Source: Bdellovibrionales bacterium (GTDB taxonomy: Bacteria; Bdellovibrionota; Bdellovibrionia; Bdellovibrionales; UBA1609). Taken from it: a DNA stretch of 64,000 nt. Position 1 is the first letter of the stretch. Each line of letters opens with the position of its first letter. The stretch is taken from positions 124,001-188,000 of the forward strand of contig JAHBUX010000002.1 in the NCBI GenBank assembly GCA_019637855.1. The letters run 5' to 3'. Positions 52,031-60,431 of this stretch are shown in pieces. The position numbers and the translations under genes were made by a program. The notes beneath the pieces were generated by a model. That model did not search any database and was not told the DNA's origin. It worked only from the letters and a program-made list of their open reading frames with translations.

Positions 52031-52877
52031 GTTTGAGTTTAAACCCCTGACCGACGGCCTCGGCTTTCATAAAAAAGCCGTCAGCTTGAAAGAGGGTTTG
52101 AAGAGCAGCGGCGTTTTGGAAGACGAGCTGCAAACGGTCCCTGCTTCCATTCCTAAAAGCCTTTTGGAAGACAAGCCTAAAGCCAGCGCAAAGAAACACA
52201 GCTTTGAAGATGTGCTCTCGGCTTTAGAAAAAACGCCGCTCAATCGCCCCGCCGATCTTGAGTTTACTGAGACTCTGCCGCGCGAAGCTAAAAAGACTCC
52301 CGTGCAATCTCCGTTTCCGCGCAACGAGGCGTACAAAGCGCCGTTGCCCGGTACGCCCGCTGTTCCTGAAGTTAAAAAAGTACCGAAGCAAGTCGAGCAG
52401 GCAGCTGTCGGCACTCGTCGTGGTGCTGCGGATTCGCCAGTGACCCGCAGGCTTGAAAGCGCCACTATAAGTGTGCCTTCCGCCTTTTTGGATTTCGTGA
52501 TTGTGTTGGCCTTGTCCTTGGTTTTTTTGGTGGCGTTGTTGATGGTCACTAAGGTCGACATCAATGTGGTCCTACGCAATCTAAGCCGCGATCAAATGAC
52601 TCAGATCGCTTTGGGCATTATGTTCTTAGCTGTAATGCAAATGTACGTGGTGATTGCGCGCTCTTTCTTTGGCGCCACTTTGGGCGAATGGACATTCGAT
52701 CTGCAAGTGGGCGAAGAGAAGCAGCAGAAGGCCGAGAGCTATCCGCTGCGCGTGGCTTTTCGCAGTCTCTTGACCACGATCACTGGCCTTATCTTCTTAC
52801 CGCTCGTCTCCGCTCTTCTTCGCCGCGATATCGCGGGAAGCCTAAGTGGTGTGAAGCTTTACCGTCATAATCCATAA
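51993..52877 (+). CDS. RDD family membrane protein with long N-terminal tail
   Basis: A 294-residue protein. Residues 1-160 are polar and Pro/Lys-rich, probably disordered and cytoplasmic. From about 165 there are three or four membrane helices (FLDFVIVLALSLVFLVALLM; IALGIMFLAVMQMYVVIARSFF) with FGATLGEWTFDLQVG and YPLRVAFRSLLTTITG, which resemble an RDD domain. Role unknown. An in-frame ATG at 51999 or later within the overlap is possible. rfaE2 begins directly after its stop. Confidence 0.68.
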   Translation: MNMSNSNMDPFDEFEFKPLTDGLGFHKKAVSLKEGLKSSGVLEDELQTVPASIPKSLLEDKPKASAKKHSFEDVLSALEKTPLNRPADLEFTETLPREAKKTPVQSPFPRNEAYKAPLPGTPAVPEVKKVPKQVEQAAVGTRRGAADSPVTRRLESATISVPSAFLDFVIVLALSLVFLVALLMVTKVDINVVLRNLSRDQMTQIALGIMFLAVMQMYVVIARSFFGATLGEWTFDLQVGEEKQQKAESYPLRVAFRSLLTTITGLIFLPLVSALLRRDIAGSLSGVKLYRHNP

Positions 52878-53360
52878 GTGGGTCAAGTCGTCACGCTTTC
52901 CCAACTCATCGCTGAGCTGGGGCGACGCAAAAGCATGTCGCCTCGCAAACCACCGCGTGTGGTTTTCACCAATGGTTGTTTCGATATTTTGCATGTCGGT
53001 CACTCGCGCTACCTGCGCGATGCGCGGGCGTTGGGGGAACTGTTGGTTGTCGGCATCAATTCGGACGCCAGTGTGCGCCGCTTGAAAGGTCCGGAGCGAC
53101 CGATTCAAACCGAATCCGATCGCGGTGAGCTGTTGGCGGCATTGGCCGCGGTGGACTACGTGGTTGTGTTTGATGAAGAGACGCCGGCCGAGCTCATCGA
53201 GCGCGTGGAGCCTGATATTCTGGTCAAGGGCGGCGATTGGCCCGTCGAGAAGATTGTCGGATCTAAGTTTGTTCTGGCGCGCGGGGGCGAAGTGAAGTCG
53301 CTGCCGTTTCATCCCGGTCATAGCACGACTAGTCTGATCGAGCGTATCGACAAGCGCTAA
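52878..53360 (+). CDS. rfaE2: D-glycero-beta-D-manno-heptose 1-phosphate adenylyltransferase
   Basis: Stand-alone nucleotidyltransferase domain of HldE, making ADP-heptose for lipopolysaccharide core. The 160 residues include [18 protein letters not shown] with the HxGH nucleotide-binding motif, [31 protein letters not shown] and the C-terminal [11 protein letters not shown]. No kinase domain is fused. GTG start immediately after the RDD stop codon. Confidence 0.93.
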   Translation: MGQVVTLSQLIAELGRRKSMSPRKPPRVVFTNGCFDILHVGHSRYLRDARALGELLVVGINSDASVRRLKGPERPIQTESDRGELLAALAAVDYVVVFDEETPAELIERVEPDILVKGGDWPVEKIVGSKFVLARGGEVKSLPFHPGHSTTSLIERIDKR

Positions 53361-54169
53361 AAGCGCAAACCCACTTTCATTGAATAGACCGCATCTCGAT
53401 AGCGGTCGACCTGCGCCGCTGCGAACAGGTTTTCAAAGTGCAGACTGAATCCCACCACAGTGTGCGTTTCGCGAACCGTGCTGGTGACGGTGCGAGTGAG
53501 TGGATTGACGGAACCATCCGTACCGTCGGCGGTACAATCGGGTTCGGTGGCGGGGCAGTAGCCCGTGGTGCTCCCGATAAAAGTACCTTGCGATTCGAGG
53601 AATCCCCCGCCGAAGTAAAGTGCGAAATTGTCGACATTGACGCCGACAATGATCTCTCCGCCCAAATTGCGATCGACAAAAGAATCGTTGAAGTTCATCT
53701 GGTTGCCATGCGCGACCAGCGACACGTTGATGGGTAAGAACTCGGCTTGATAGACCGACCAGCGCACCATGCCGCCATAGTCTGACAGACGCACGCCGCC
53801 CGTGGGCGCAACGAAGGAGAAAAACACATCGAGGTCGTTGTACAAACCTTTGCCGATGGTGATGCGCGAGTAGCGCCATTCGGTTTCGTCGCTCAGGCTG
53901 GTGTTCGGACAACCGGGATCGCTGGCTTGACAGCCTAGGCGGCGAATGTCGCGTACGTTGACAAATTCCACCGAATAGCCGATTTCAAAACCGGAATAAC
54001 CGCCCAGAGGGTAAGGATTGCTGAGCACTTTGGTGGCCGAATTCAACCCCAGGATGCGCACCACCTCTTCGCGATCGGCGTTTTTTAATCCCTTGGGGAT
54101 TTCAAACGCGCCCGCGCTGTTCATAAAAAAAGTGAGGAGCAAAAGAAGAGGACCGAGCCAGAGCTGCAT
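53357..54169 (-). CDS. Predicted outer-membrane beta-barrel protein
   Basis: A 270-residue protein with signal ([19 protein letters not shown]) followed by many amphipathic strands with aromatic girdles ([39 protein letters not shown]) and a C-terminal strand YSMKVGLRF ending in Phe. Extracellular loops hold two Cys pairs ([12 protein letters not shown] and [12 protein letters not shown]). Function unknown. It ends convergently with rfaE2, overlapping by four bases. Confidence 0.68.
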   Translation of the reverse strand: MQLWLGPLLLLLTFFMNSAGAFEIPKGLKNADREEVVRILGLNSATKVLSNPYPLGGYSGFEIGYSVEFVNVRDIRRLGCQASDPGCPNTSLSDETEWRYSRITIGKGLYNDLDVFFSFVAPTGGVRLSDYGGMVRWSVYQAEFLPINVSLVAHGNQMNFNDSFVDRNLGGEIIVGVNVDNFALYFGGGFLESQGTFIGSTTGYCPATEPDCTADGTDGSVNPLTRTVTSTVRETHTVVGFSLHFENLFAAAQVDRYRDAVYSMKVGLRF

Positions 54170-54201
54170 GTCCTCAGATTATGTGAGAATCTCGTCTTCG
54201 T

Positions 54202-55482
54202 CTAGAAGCCAGAGGCGTCGATCGACTGTGCGGCGATCGGGCCTTGGTCATCCGGTTGGCCAGTGATAGGGCCGGGGCCTGATTGAGTGCCTGTCACGGC
54301 CGACAGCAGAGTCGTTAGATTGGTTAGCGTGCGGCCAGCTTGGTCTTTCACTGTGGCGTCAGGCGCTTTGGATAATTCCGTCAACACCAGAACAAAACGT
54401 TGGAAGTAGCTGGCATTGCGTTTCATAGAGGCTGTTTGTGCGGCCTGCTGTTGTGCCTGCTGAGTGGGCGTACCTGTCGATGGAGCGGTGTCTTTTTTCT
54501 GCAAGAAGCGATGCGCGGCCAAATCCAGCTTTTGAGTGGCTAAAACTGTGGCAAAGCTGGTGTTTGAGGCGCGCATCACGCGCTCCAAAATCGTCAGACT
54601 GTTGATGTCTGTGTAGCGGGTCATAAAGCCTTCCGCATCAGTGCGGGCGGCCGAACCCGAGTGCTCATTTTTAATCAGATCGGCCAGCAATTGAAAGCTC
54701 AGTACGGACGGCGTAAGGCCGGCGCACATCACGCCCAGCTGTTTCATTTGCGAGCGTGAGTCGTTGAGCATCATTTCTGTGATCTTGTAGTAGATCTCCG
54801 CACTCACCAGGTTGCGCTGGTAATGATCGATAAAGCGTTTGGTTTCTTCTTTATCGGGGAAGTTGAGCAGGCGTTTCATCCACTCTTCCAAAGTGTTGAA
54901 GGCGTCATCGGGCTTATCGTTGGCGATAGGCTGCGGGATTTCTCCCGTTGCAATCGCTTGACCGATCATCGCGTCGATATCGTCAGAGGGTTTGCGCGGC
55001 TCTTCTTTTTTGTTGTCGGCAACGGCCGGTTTTTCTTCTTCCTTTTTCTCTTTCTTCTTTTTGCAGATCAGGGGTTTACCAGTCTGTGCATGCACCATGG
55101 GTTTACCGGTCTTCAAGTCGATGCGCTGGTTGTGTTCGTCGCACTTGTAGTCTTTCTTCTTTTTCTCTTCGCCTTTGTCCTTGTCTTTGGCTTTGTCGAA
55201 GGTGGTGCTAGCTGGAGAGTGTTGTTCGGCGAACTTCTGCATCATCTCGCGGGTGATACCACCCGTTTGTGCGGCTACTTGGACGGCTTGAGGACGCACC
55301 ACGGGCGCACGATGCGATTGCACCAAAGTGCGCTGTTTCACAGCGTAAGGACGACCTTGCGCGAGGCCCTCACGTGGAGTGACTTTGTTGAAGCCTCCGC
55401 CCAACGACTTCAGCAGCTCGAAGCTGATGCCGATCGCGACCAGAAACAATAGGCCCCAGGTTTTCCAATTCGTGTCCTGCAT
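54202..55482 (-). CDS. Membrane-anchored Lys/Glu-rich protein of unknown function
   Basis: The 426-residue protein has one N-terminal membrane helix (WGLLFLVAIGISFELL), then a Gln/Pro region and a strongly charged low-complexity stretch (about 105-175) containing repeated TGKP units and two Cys, and then a helical domain. It ends in a Gly/Pro/Gln tail. The ATG at 55482 follows GAGGAG; an upstream in-frame ATG at 55545 has none. No family recognised. Confidence 0.62.
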   Translation of the reverse strand: MQDTNWKTWGLLFLVAIGISFELLKSLGGGFNKVTPREGLAQGRPYAVKQRTLVQSHRAPVVRPQAVQVAAQTGGITREMMQKFAEQHSPASTTFDKAKDKDKGEEKKKKDYKCDEHNQRIDLKTGKPMVHAQTGKPLICKKKKEKKEEEKPAVADNKKEEPRKPSDDIDAMIGQAIATGEIPQPIANDKPDDAFNTLEEWMKRLLNFPDKEETKRFIDHYQRNLVSAEIYYKITEMMLNDSRSQMKQLGVMCAGLTPSVLSFQLLADLIKNEHSGSAARTDAEGFMTRYTDINSLTILERVMRASNTSFATVLATQKLDLAAHRFLQKKDTAPSTGTPTQQAQQQAAQTASMKRNASYFQRFVLVLTELSKAPDATVKDQAGRTLTNLTTLLSAVTGTQSGPGPITGQPDDQGPIAAQSIDASGF

Positions 55483-55685
55483 AAAGGACTCCTCTTCTTC
55501 TATGCAGAGATGGATTTCACTGTTCGTGCCTGGCGAAGGCTGCACAAGTGGACGGAAGGATTGAGGTTTTTTAGGCCGTCAGAAGTGCCCCCTCATGCAC
55601 CCTGTCGCGAGGCTGGACAGCTGGACAAGAGGGGAAAAATTCCTTAGACTTTCTGGGTACTTAGGTTAACACCCGGGGATGTGGC

Positions 55686-56579
55686 ATGAGTGCCCAAGAA
55701 GGCTCAGACAAGCTGGCGCAGGCGAAAGCCGGGGACTTTCAGGCTTTTAGCAAGTTTTTAACCTGGTTAGAAAAGGCGCCGGCCAAGGACGTTTTCGCTC
55801 TCAAGGAGCTGATTGAGCCTTCGCGCACGGCCTTTCGCTTTGGCATCACCGGACCTCCGGGCGCTGGCAAATCCACTCTAGTGGGACGACTGATCAGTCA
55901 CCTTCGTAAACAAAATTTGAAGATAGGCGTCTTGGCCGTGGATCCATCGAGTCCGTTTTCGCAAGGCGCGATCTTGGGCGATCGTATTCGTTACTCGGAG
56001 CACTTTTTAGATCCTGCTGTTTTCATTCGTTCGTTAGGGACACGTGGCAGCCTGGGAGGCTTGTCCAGCGCGGCTTTCCTGATGGCGCGCGCTTTCGATG
56101 TGTGTGCCTTTGATGTGCTGTTGATTGAAACAGTGGGTGTGGGGCAAACCGAGCTGGATGTTTTGCATGTGGCCGATCAGGTGTGTGTGGTGTTGGTGCC
56201 GGAGAGCGGCGATTCGGTGCAGGCTATGAAGGCCGGGCTGATGGAGATCGCCGACGTCTATGTTGTCAACAAGGCGGATCGGCCGGGAGCTGACGGTTTG
56301 GTGCGTGAGATTGAAGCCGCTCAGCACGATGGCGGTTCAAGTACAAGTAAGCCTGTGCTCAAGGCTGTGGCCAGTGAAGACAAAGGGGTTGAGGAGTTGG
56401 CGCGTTTGATTTTGGCCGATATAAAGTCCGAGCGCCCGGCTGCCAATCGCCGTGATCCTAAGCGCCTGCGTGAAGAGGCGCGCTCTATTTTGAGACGCGA
56501 GTGGGAGAATCGCATCGATCAGCAGCTCTCGCATGTGAGTGACCCTGCCGCCTTCGCTAAGCTCTTTCAAACAAAATGA
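55686..56579 (+). CDS. meaB: MeaB/ArgK-family G3E GTPase
   Basis: A 297-residue GTPase that protects and reloads cobalamin-dependent acyl-CoA mutases. The P-loop is GPPGAGKSTLVG, followed by VLAVDPSSPFSQGAILGDRI, the switch region TRGSLGGLSSAA, LIETVGVGQTELDV and the NKAD specificity motif. No mutase gene is in the window, so the partner is unknown. A divergent gap of about 200 bases separates it from the Lys/Glu-rich protein. Confidence 0.9.
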   Translation: MSAQEGSDKLAQAKAGDFQAFSKFLTWLEKAPAKDVFALKELIEPSRTAFRFGITGPPGAGKSTLVGRLISHLRKQNLKIGVLAVDPSSPFSQGAILGDRIRYSEHFLDPAVFIRSLGTRGSLGGLSSAAFLMARAFDVCAFDVLLIETVGVGQTELDVLHVADQVCVVLVPESGDSVQAMKAGLMEIADVYVVNKADRPGADGLVREIEAAQHDGGSSTSKPVLKAVASEDKGVEELARLILADIKSERPAANRRDPKRLREEARSILRREWENRIDQQLSHVSDPAAFAKLFQTK

Positions 56580-56648
56580 ATCAATAAACTGTTTCAGTTT
56601 GGTACACCATTAACGCGGCGAGTAAAAATCCTGCTATTCTGAGCGGGA

Positions 56649-56978
56649 ATGATCTATTCGGGTGCCGATCTCATTCGAAATTCAAGCGCTTTGACAGAAC
56701 GTTTGGAGCGTCTTGAAACGCAAGGACCTAGTGTTCAGCCGGTCGCCGCGCCGGAAAACCCCAAAGGTTCCTTGGACGAGCAATCGCAGAATTCGGCTTT
56801 GCTGCGTTTCGCCCGCTTCGTCCATAAGGAAGGTGAGAAGAAAAAGCGCCGACCAAAACGGGGACTAGAGTTGCCGTCTTCTTCTGAGACAAAACCGTCG
56901 CTGAATCCCTATCGAGCGGCCGAGGAGCGCGAGGGTTACCTATTCGGCCGAGGCCAATCCCTCGACGTCTATATATAA
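56649..56978 (+). CDS. Small hypothetical protein
   Basis: A 109-residue polar protein without signal or membrane segments: a short helix (DLIRNSSALTERLERLETQG), a linker, and a basic patch (KEGEKKKRRPKRG). No family recognised. The ATG at 56649 lacks a strong Shine-Dalgarno. It sits between meaB and the first flagellin gene; coding status rests on frame length and composition only. Confidence 0.45.
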   Translation: MIYSGADLIRNSSALTERLERLETQGPSVQPVAAPENPKGSLDEQSQNSALLRFARFVHKEGEKKKRRPKRGLELPSSSETKPSLNPYRAAEEREGYLFGRGQSLDVYI

Positions 56979-57120
56979 AGAAGATAGAGATAGATAAGAG
57001 AAGCTTAAATAGAAGTCTCACTTCAGATCTCGGGTAGCCTTCTCCTTTCCCTTATAGAGGCTTGGTCTCTTGCCTTTATTTAACAAATTCAAATAAATAA
57101 CGCGGCACATAAGAAAGTAC

Positions 57121-57147
57121 TAAAGTCTTAGTGCGTCGCGTCGATAA
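57121..57147 (+). promoter_or_regulatory. Sigma-28 promoter of the first flagellin gene
   Basis: TAAAGTCT (57121-57128), 11 bases, GTCGATAA (57140-57147), close to TAAAGTTT-N11-GCCGATAA. The start point would be near 57154, leaving a leader of about 100 bases. Confidence 0.8.
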
Positions 57148-57153
57148 GTTCTA

Positions 57154-57170
57154 TGACTGCTGAATTGAAC
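57154..57170 (+). repeat. 17-nt segment complementary to the second flagellin leader
   Basis: TGACTGCTGAATTGAAC is the exact reverse complement of 58371-58387. It begins at about the predicted transcription start of the first flagellin gene. Confidence 0.85.
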
Positions 57171-57255
57171 CATGTCTGTGGGCGCTAAAACTTTCTTTGT
57201 CTCGTGATAGGGCGGGGGTCATATCGCGAGCTTGGGAGAGAAGGAGGGTGCCCAC

Positions 57256-58086
57256 GTGTCTTTTAGGATCTCAACCAGTTCGGTACCGCTACAGGCGGCC
57301 CGACATCTATCAAATGCTCAAGCCCAAATAGATCGATCATTGGCCGCTCTGGCGTCAGGTTCGCGTGTGGTGCGCGCGGGCGATGATGCCGCCGGATTTG
57401 CAATATCAGAAAACTTACGTGGGCAACTTGGTGGTACAAAACAAGCCAAGTTTAATGCGGAGTCTGCAGCTAGTTTGGTGCAGACCGCCGAGGGCGGGCT
57501 AAACGAACAGAACAATATTCTCGTGCGTTTGCGCGAGCTGGCGGTGTACGCCGCCTCTGACACCATCGGTGATGATGAACGTCAGTTTCTGGATACGGAA
57601 TTCCAACAGTTAACCGACGAGTTCGATCGTATCGCCAAGACGACGCGCTATGGGAATAAGTCTTTGCTGACGGGGACTGGCGAGGAGTTTTCCTTCCAAG
57701 TCGGAGCCTTCAAGGGCGAAGAGAACGTGATTAAGTTCAAACTCGACGCCGACACCACTTCGAGCGATGTGGGCATCGACGGGCTGGATATTGAAGATCA
57801 AGATGCGGCTTTAGATGCGTTGAACAGTTTGGACGATGCGATCTTGCATGTGGCGGGAACTCGCTCCACCTTTGGTGCCATGCAGAGTCGTCTGCAGCAT
57901 GCGGTGGGAGCTCTGGACGTCCAAGCCGAAAACTTAGATGCTGCCCGCGGCCACATCACCGACGTTAATGTCGCCGAGGAGACCGCGAAGCTAGCTCAAG
58001 CCCAAATTCAACAGCAGGCCGGCATAGCCGTCCTCGCCCAAGCCAACGCCGCCAATGCCCGCGCCATCCACCTACTAGACATCTAA
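57256..58086 (+). CDS. fliC: Flagellin, divergent paralogue 1
   Basis: A 276-residue flagellin with only the conserved D0/D1 ends and a very short middle. The N-terminus reads SFRISTSSVPLQAARHLSNA and SGSRVVRAGDDAAGFAISENL, where the other three paralogues have SGSRI-KAADDAAGL. The C-terminus ends NARAIHLLDI instead of the A-L-K-L-I ending of the others. GTG 57256 is chosen because AAGGAGGG is seven bases upstream; TTG 57232 would add eight residues. It may be a minor or positional filament subunit. Confidence 0.88.
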   Translation: MSFRISTSSVPLQAARHLSNAQAQIDRSLAALASGSRVVRAGDDAAGFAISENLRGQLGGTKQAKFNAESAASLVQTAEGGLNEQNNILVRLRELAVYAASDTIGDDERQFLDTEFQQLTDEFDRIAKTTRYGNKSLLTGTGEEFSFQVGAFKGEENVIKFKLDADTTSSDVGIDGLDIEDQDAALDALNSLDDAILHVAGTRSTFGAMQSRLQHAVGALDVQAENLDAARGHITDVNVAEETAKLAQAQIQQQAGIAVLAQANAANARAIHLLDI

Positions 58087-58088
58087 AA

Positions 58089-58184
58089 GGTAGGGCCTAA
58101 CATTTCCGGGCGTATATTCGTTCTGGGGGTAGGGCCTAACATTTCCGCGAATGTATTCGCGGAAATGTTAGGCCCTACCTTTTT
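58089..58184 (+). repeat. REP-like palindrome, one partial and one perfect copy
   Basis: GGTAGGGCCTAACATTTCCG occurs at 58089-58108 and again at 58128-58147. The second copy extends to CGCGAA and forms a perfect 24-bp inverted repeat (58128-58151 with 58156-58179) around TGTA, followed by five T residues. It can act as the terminator of the first flagellin gene. Same family as 1965-2110. Confidence 0.85.
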
Positions 58185-58298
58185 CCGGACACTGCATTTA
58201 GTCATGACGCTATGTGGCTTATGGGGTCCAGCGCAAAAAAATTTTCATCTGACTCTGTGAGTGGATTCGTGCACTAGACGCGCCGCGTACCGGTGTGA

Positions 58299-58339
58299 CC
58301 TGGACCAAAGGCTAAAGCTTCCTGGACCAAAGCCGAGAA
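58299..58339 (+). promoter_or_regulatory. Sigma-28 promoter of the second flagellin gene, with direct repeats
   Basis: TAAAGCTT (58313-58320), 11 bases, GCCGAGAA (58332-58339) is a near-consensus FliA promoter. CCTGGACCAAAG occurs at 58299-58310 and 58321-58332, 22 bases apart, the second copy filling the spacer. Confidence 0.85.
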
Positions 58340-58346
58340 GTTACCC

Positions 58347-58449
58347 AGACACATTGGAGCAACTCAAGCAGTTCAATTCAGCAGTCACTGATTGAACCCG
58401 CCTAAGTAACTCCAGAGGTGAAGGGACAGTCACCCCTTCGCCTCCGGAG
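58347..58449 (+). promoter_or_regulatory. Structured leader of the second flagellin gene
   Basis: From the predicted start point it contains AGACACATTGGAGCA (58347-58361, complement of the 15-mer at 60415 and of the micro-ORF cassettes). Next is a hairpin GTTCAAT/ATTGAAC (58371-58397) whose arm and loop complement 57154-57170, and then a strong stem GAGGTGAAGGG/CCCTTCGCCTC (58410-58449). The rest of the 503-base gap holds the repeat, the promoter and a CsrA-type hairpin. Confidence 0.6.
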
Positions 58450-58553
58450 GCCTCCAATAAAGCAAAAACTAATAACCCGACAGGGACCGTCCTGTTCAGT
58501 TCGTCTTATTCAGCCGCTGTGAAAGCGTCTGTTGGGCGGATGAGCTGGGCAGT

Positions 58554-58570
58554 GGCTCGAGGAATGAGCT
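58554..58570 (+). promoter_or_regulatory. CsrA-type GGA-loop hairpin, second flagellin leader
   Basis: GGCTC-GAGGAAT-GAGCT places GGA in the loop of a 5-bp stem, 20 bases before the ATG. A second GGA is in the Shine-Dalgarno AGGAGG (58578-58583). Two such sites, one over the ribosome site, is the CsrA repression layout. Confidence 0.6.
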
Positions 58571-58589
58571 AAGTACTCAGGAGGCTACA

Positions 58590-59420
58590 ATGGGCTTACG
58601 GATCAATACAAACGTTGCGTCGATTTCCGCGCAACGCGTGCTGAACAAACAGCAGTCCCGCATGGAGCATGCACAGCAGGCTCTCGCATCAGGTTCCCGC
58701 ATCGTTAAGGCTGCCGACGACGCCGCCGGTCTGGCCGTTTCCGAAAACATCCGCGGACAGGTCGCGGGTATCAAAATGGCGCGTATGAACGCGTTCAATG
58801 CACAATCATTGATTCAAGTGTCCGAAGGCGGACTCAATGAGATCAGCAACATCTTGATTCGTTTGCGCGAATTGGGTGTGCAAGCTGCATCCGACACAGT
58901 GAGCGATGTGGAAAGATCCTTCTTGAATCAAGAAGCCACACAGCTCGTGGCGGAATCCGAACGGATTGCCAAGTCCACGCGCTTCGGTAACAAAGCTCTA
59001 CTCGACGGCAACGGCGAAGAGTTTGAATACCACGTCGGTCCTTTCGCCGACGAAGAGCAGAACACGATTAAGTATAAGATTGAGGCAGATGCCACCACCG
59101 GCACTCTGGGAATCGACGGTGTCGATATCTCGGATCGCTCGGGTGCACGTGATACGTTGCAGTCGGTGGATGATGCTCTTGTGAAAATCGGTCAAATGCG
59201 CGCCGACTTCGGTGCCGTGCAAAGCCGATTGCAGATCACGACCAGCAACTTGGACATCCAGTATGAAAACCTCTCGGCCGCGAAATCGCGCATCTCGGAT
59301 GCCGACATCGCTTACGAGAGCGCTGAGATGACTTCCGCTCAAATTCTTCAGTCCGCGTCGGTGAGTGTGTTGGCGCAAGCTAACCAAAACGGCGCCGCGG
59401 CTCTGAAGCTGATCGCCTAA
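58590..59420 (+). CDS. fliC: Flagellin paralogue 2
   Basis: A 276-residue filament subunit: MGLRINTNVASISAQRVLNK, ASGSRIVKAADDAAGLAVSEN, ISNILIRLRELGVQAASDTV, and the C-terminal helix SISDADIAYESAEMTSAQIL-like ISDADIAYESAEMTSAQIL, ending ALKLIA. The variable D2/D3 domains are absent, as in short flagellins. AGGAGG precedes the ATG. Control is likely layered: sigma-28 promoter, CsrA hairpin and the structured leader. Confidence 0.95.
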   Translation: MGLRINTNVASISAQRVLNKQQSRMEHAQQALASGSRIVKAADDAAGLAVSENIRGQVAGIKMARMNAFNAQSLIQVSEGGLNEISNILIRLRELGVQAASDTVSDVERSFLNQEATQLVAESERIAKSTRFGNKALLDGNGEEFEYHVGPFADEEQNTIKYKIEADATTGTLGIDGVDISDRSGARDTLQSVDDALVKIGQMRADFGAVQSRLQITTSNLDIQYENLSAAKSRISDADIAYESAEMTSAQILQSASVSVLAQANQNGAAALKLIA

Positions 59421-59548
59421 TTGATTCAAAATTGAACGCGTGCGGGGCCGAAAGGCCCTGTGCGTAGGTTTCCAAAGTATTCCGCATTTGAATACGGTAG
59501 AGTCGCGCGCGCCCACAGACAAACGCGCGGTTCGAGACCGTAAGCCCG

Positions 59549-59585
59549 CCCTTGGGGTCGTCCCACACGCCCCAGGGGTTTTTTT
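59549..59585 (+). terminator. Rho-independent terminator after flagellin 2
   Basis: CCCTTGGGG (59549-59557) pairs with CCCCAGGGG (59570-59578, one wobble) and is followed by seven T residues. A second hairpin, GGGCC-GAAA-GGCCC near 59441-59455, lies closer to the gene without a T run. Confidence 0.75.
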
Positions 59586-59704
59586 GGGTAGATAAAGTTA
59601 GAGCAAGAGAGAGTTAGGGCGCAAAAGATCGGTGAAGGCAGTAGCGGGGCCCGAAGCCGAAACCACAGCCGAAACCGTCCCAGCGGAAGCTGCAAGGGAA
59701 GAGG

Positions 59705-60181
59705 CTATCTGATAGCCGCCGCCGGGCCTTGAGATGTCATTCCCACGTTCTTTCCGCGTTTATAGGCAACACCTTCAACCCGCGTGTTCATAAATATCGG
59801 GGTCGCCATCAGCGGCCACAAAATCACATATAGCCATTTACGCTCACAGCCCGCCTCAGAGGTACCTGTCGAATCCCACCGAATTTCTCCCACCGCATCG
59901 GCGCCAAGCGCTTCGGCGTTTTCAATCAACTCATTCAGAGACATCTCAGCTCGGGCAACACAGCCGGACCAAGCAAAGCCGCCGGCTTCTCCAGTGACGA
60001 AACCTAGACGTTTGCCTGTATTCACCTTTTCACCTGACAAAGGGATTTCGCTCTTCAACTTTTTGTAGTCGATGTTAAGGCGTGTGGTCGAACACCCGGC
60101 TACAAAAACGCTCATACATATAGAGAGCAGTCTGCCCACGACCTGGCCTTTTGTACTTCGAGCTAAAGTCTGGTGGTCCAT
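59705..60181 (-). CDS. Predicted lipoprotein of unknown function
   Basis: A 158-residue protein whose hydrophobic start (VVGRLLSICMSVFVAGC) ends in the lipobox VAGC. The mature part contains LGFVTGEAGGFAWSGCVARA, GADAVGEIRWDSTGTSEAGC and a hydrophobic LYVILWPLMATPIFM. No family recognised. It is the only gene between the flagellins and is read against them. An earlier in-frame ATG at 60235 and one within the signal are alternatives to the ATG at 60181. Confidence 0.6.
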   Translation of the reverse strand: MDHQTLARSTKGQVVGRLLSICMSVFVAGCSTTRLNIDYKKLKSEIPLSGEKVNTGKRLGFVTGEAGGFAWSGCVARAEMSLNELIENAEALGADAVGEIRWDSTGTSEAGCERKWLYVILWPLMATPIFMNTRVEGVAYKRGKNVGMTSQGPAAAIR

Positions 60182-60284
60182 GGTCCAAACACTCCAAGTC
60201 ATTCCGTCTATCACTTCTCTTCTCAAATTCCCCATCGAAGGTCTAGTTCGAATCCGACCATAGTCCAGTTTCGCTAGACCCGAC

Positions 60285-60311
60285 TTTAGTTCGCCCAGAC
60301 CTGGCCGATCA
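60285..60311 (+). promoter_or_regulatory. Sigma-28 promoter of the third flagellin gene
   Basis: TTTAGTTC (60285-60292), 11 bases, GCCGATCA (60304-60311). The surrounding bases (GACCCGACTTTAG, GCTAGTC) resemble those at the fourth flagellin promoter. The leader is about 240 bases; the 324-base gap before the gene contains this promoter, the 17-mer and the GGA hairpin. Confidence 0.75.
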
Positions 60312-60414
60312 GCTAGTCAAGCAAGCAGTGGATTGGGTGAATCGGAGACGAGAACCCCGGTGGAGTGACTGCCCCGGTAAAGTTCGTTTGCAATCTCCAA
60401 AGCATTTTTTCAAC

Positions 60415-60431
60415 TGCTCCAATGTGTCTAA
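60415..60431 (+). repeat. 17-mer TGCTCCAATGTGTCTAA, copy C
   Basis: Identical to the copies in the micro-ORF cassettes. It lies about 100 bases into the third flagellin leader. Its first 15 bases are complementary to the 5' end of the second flagellin leader (58347-58361). Confidence 0.85.
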
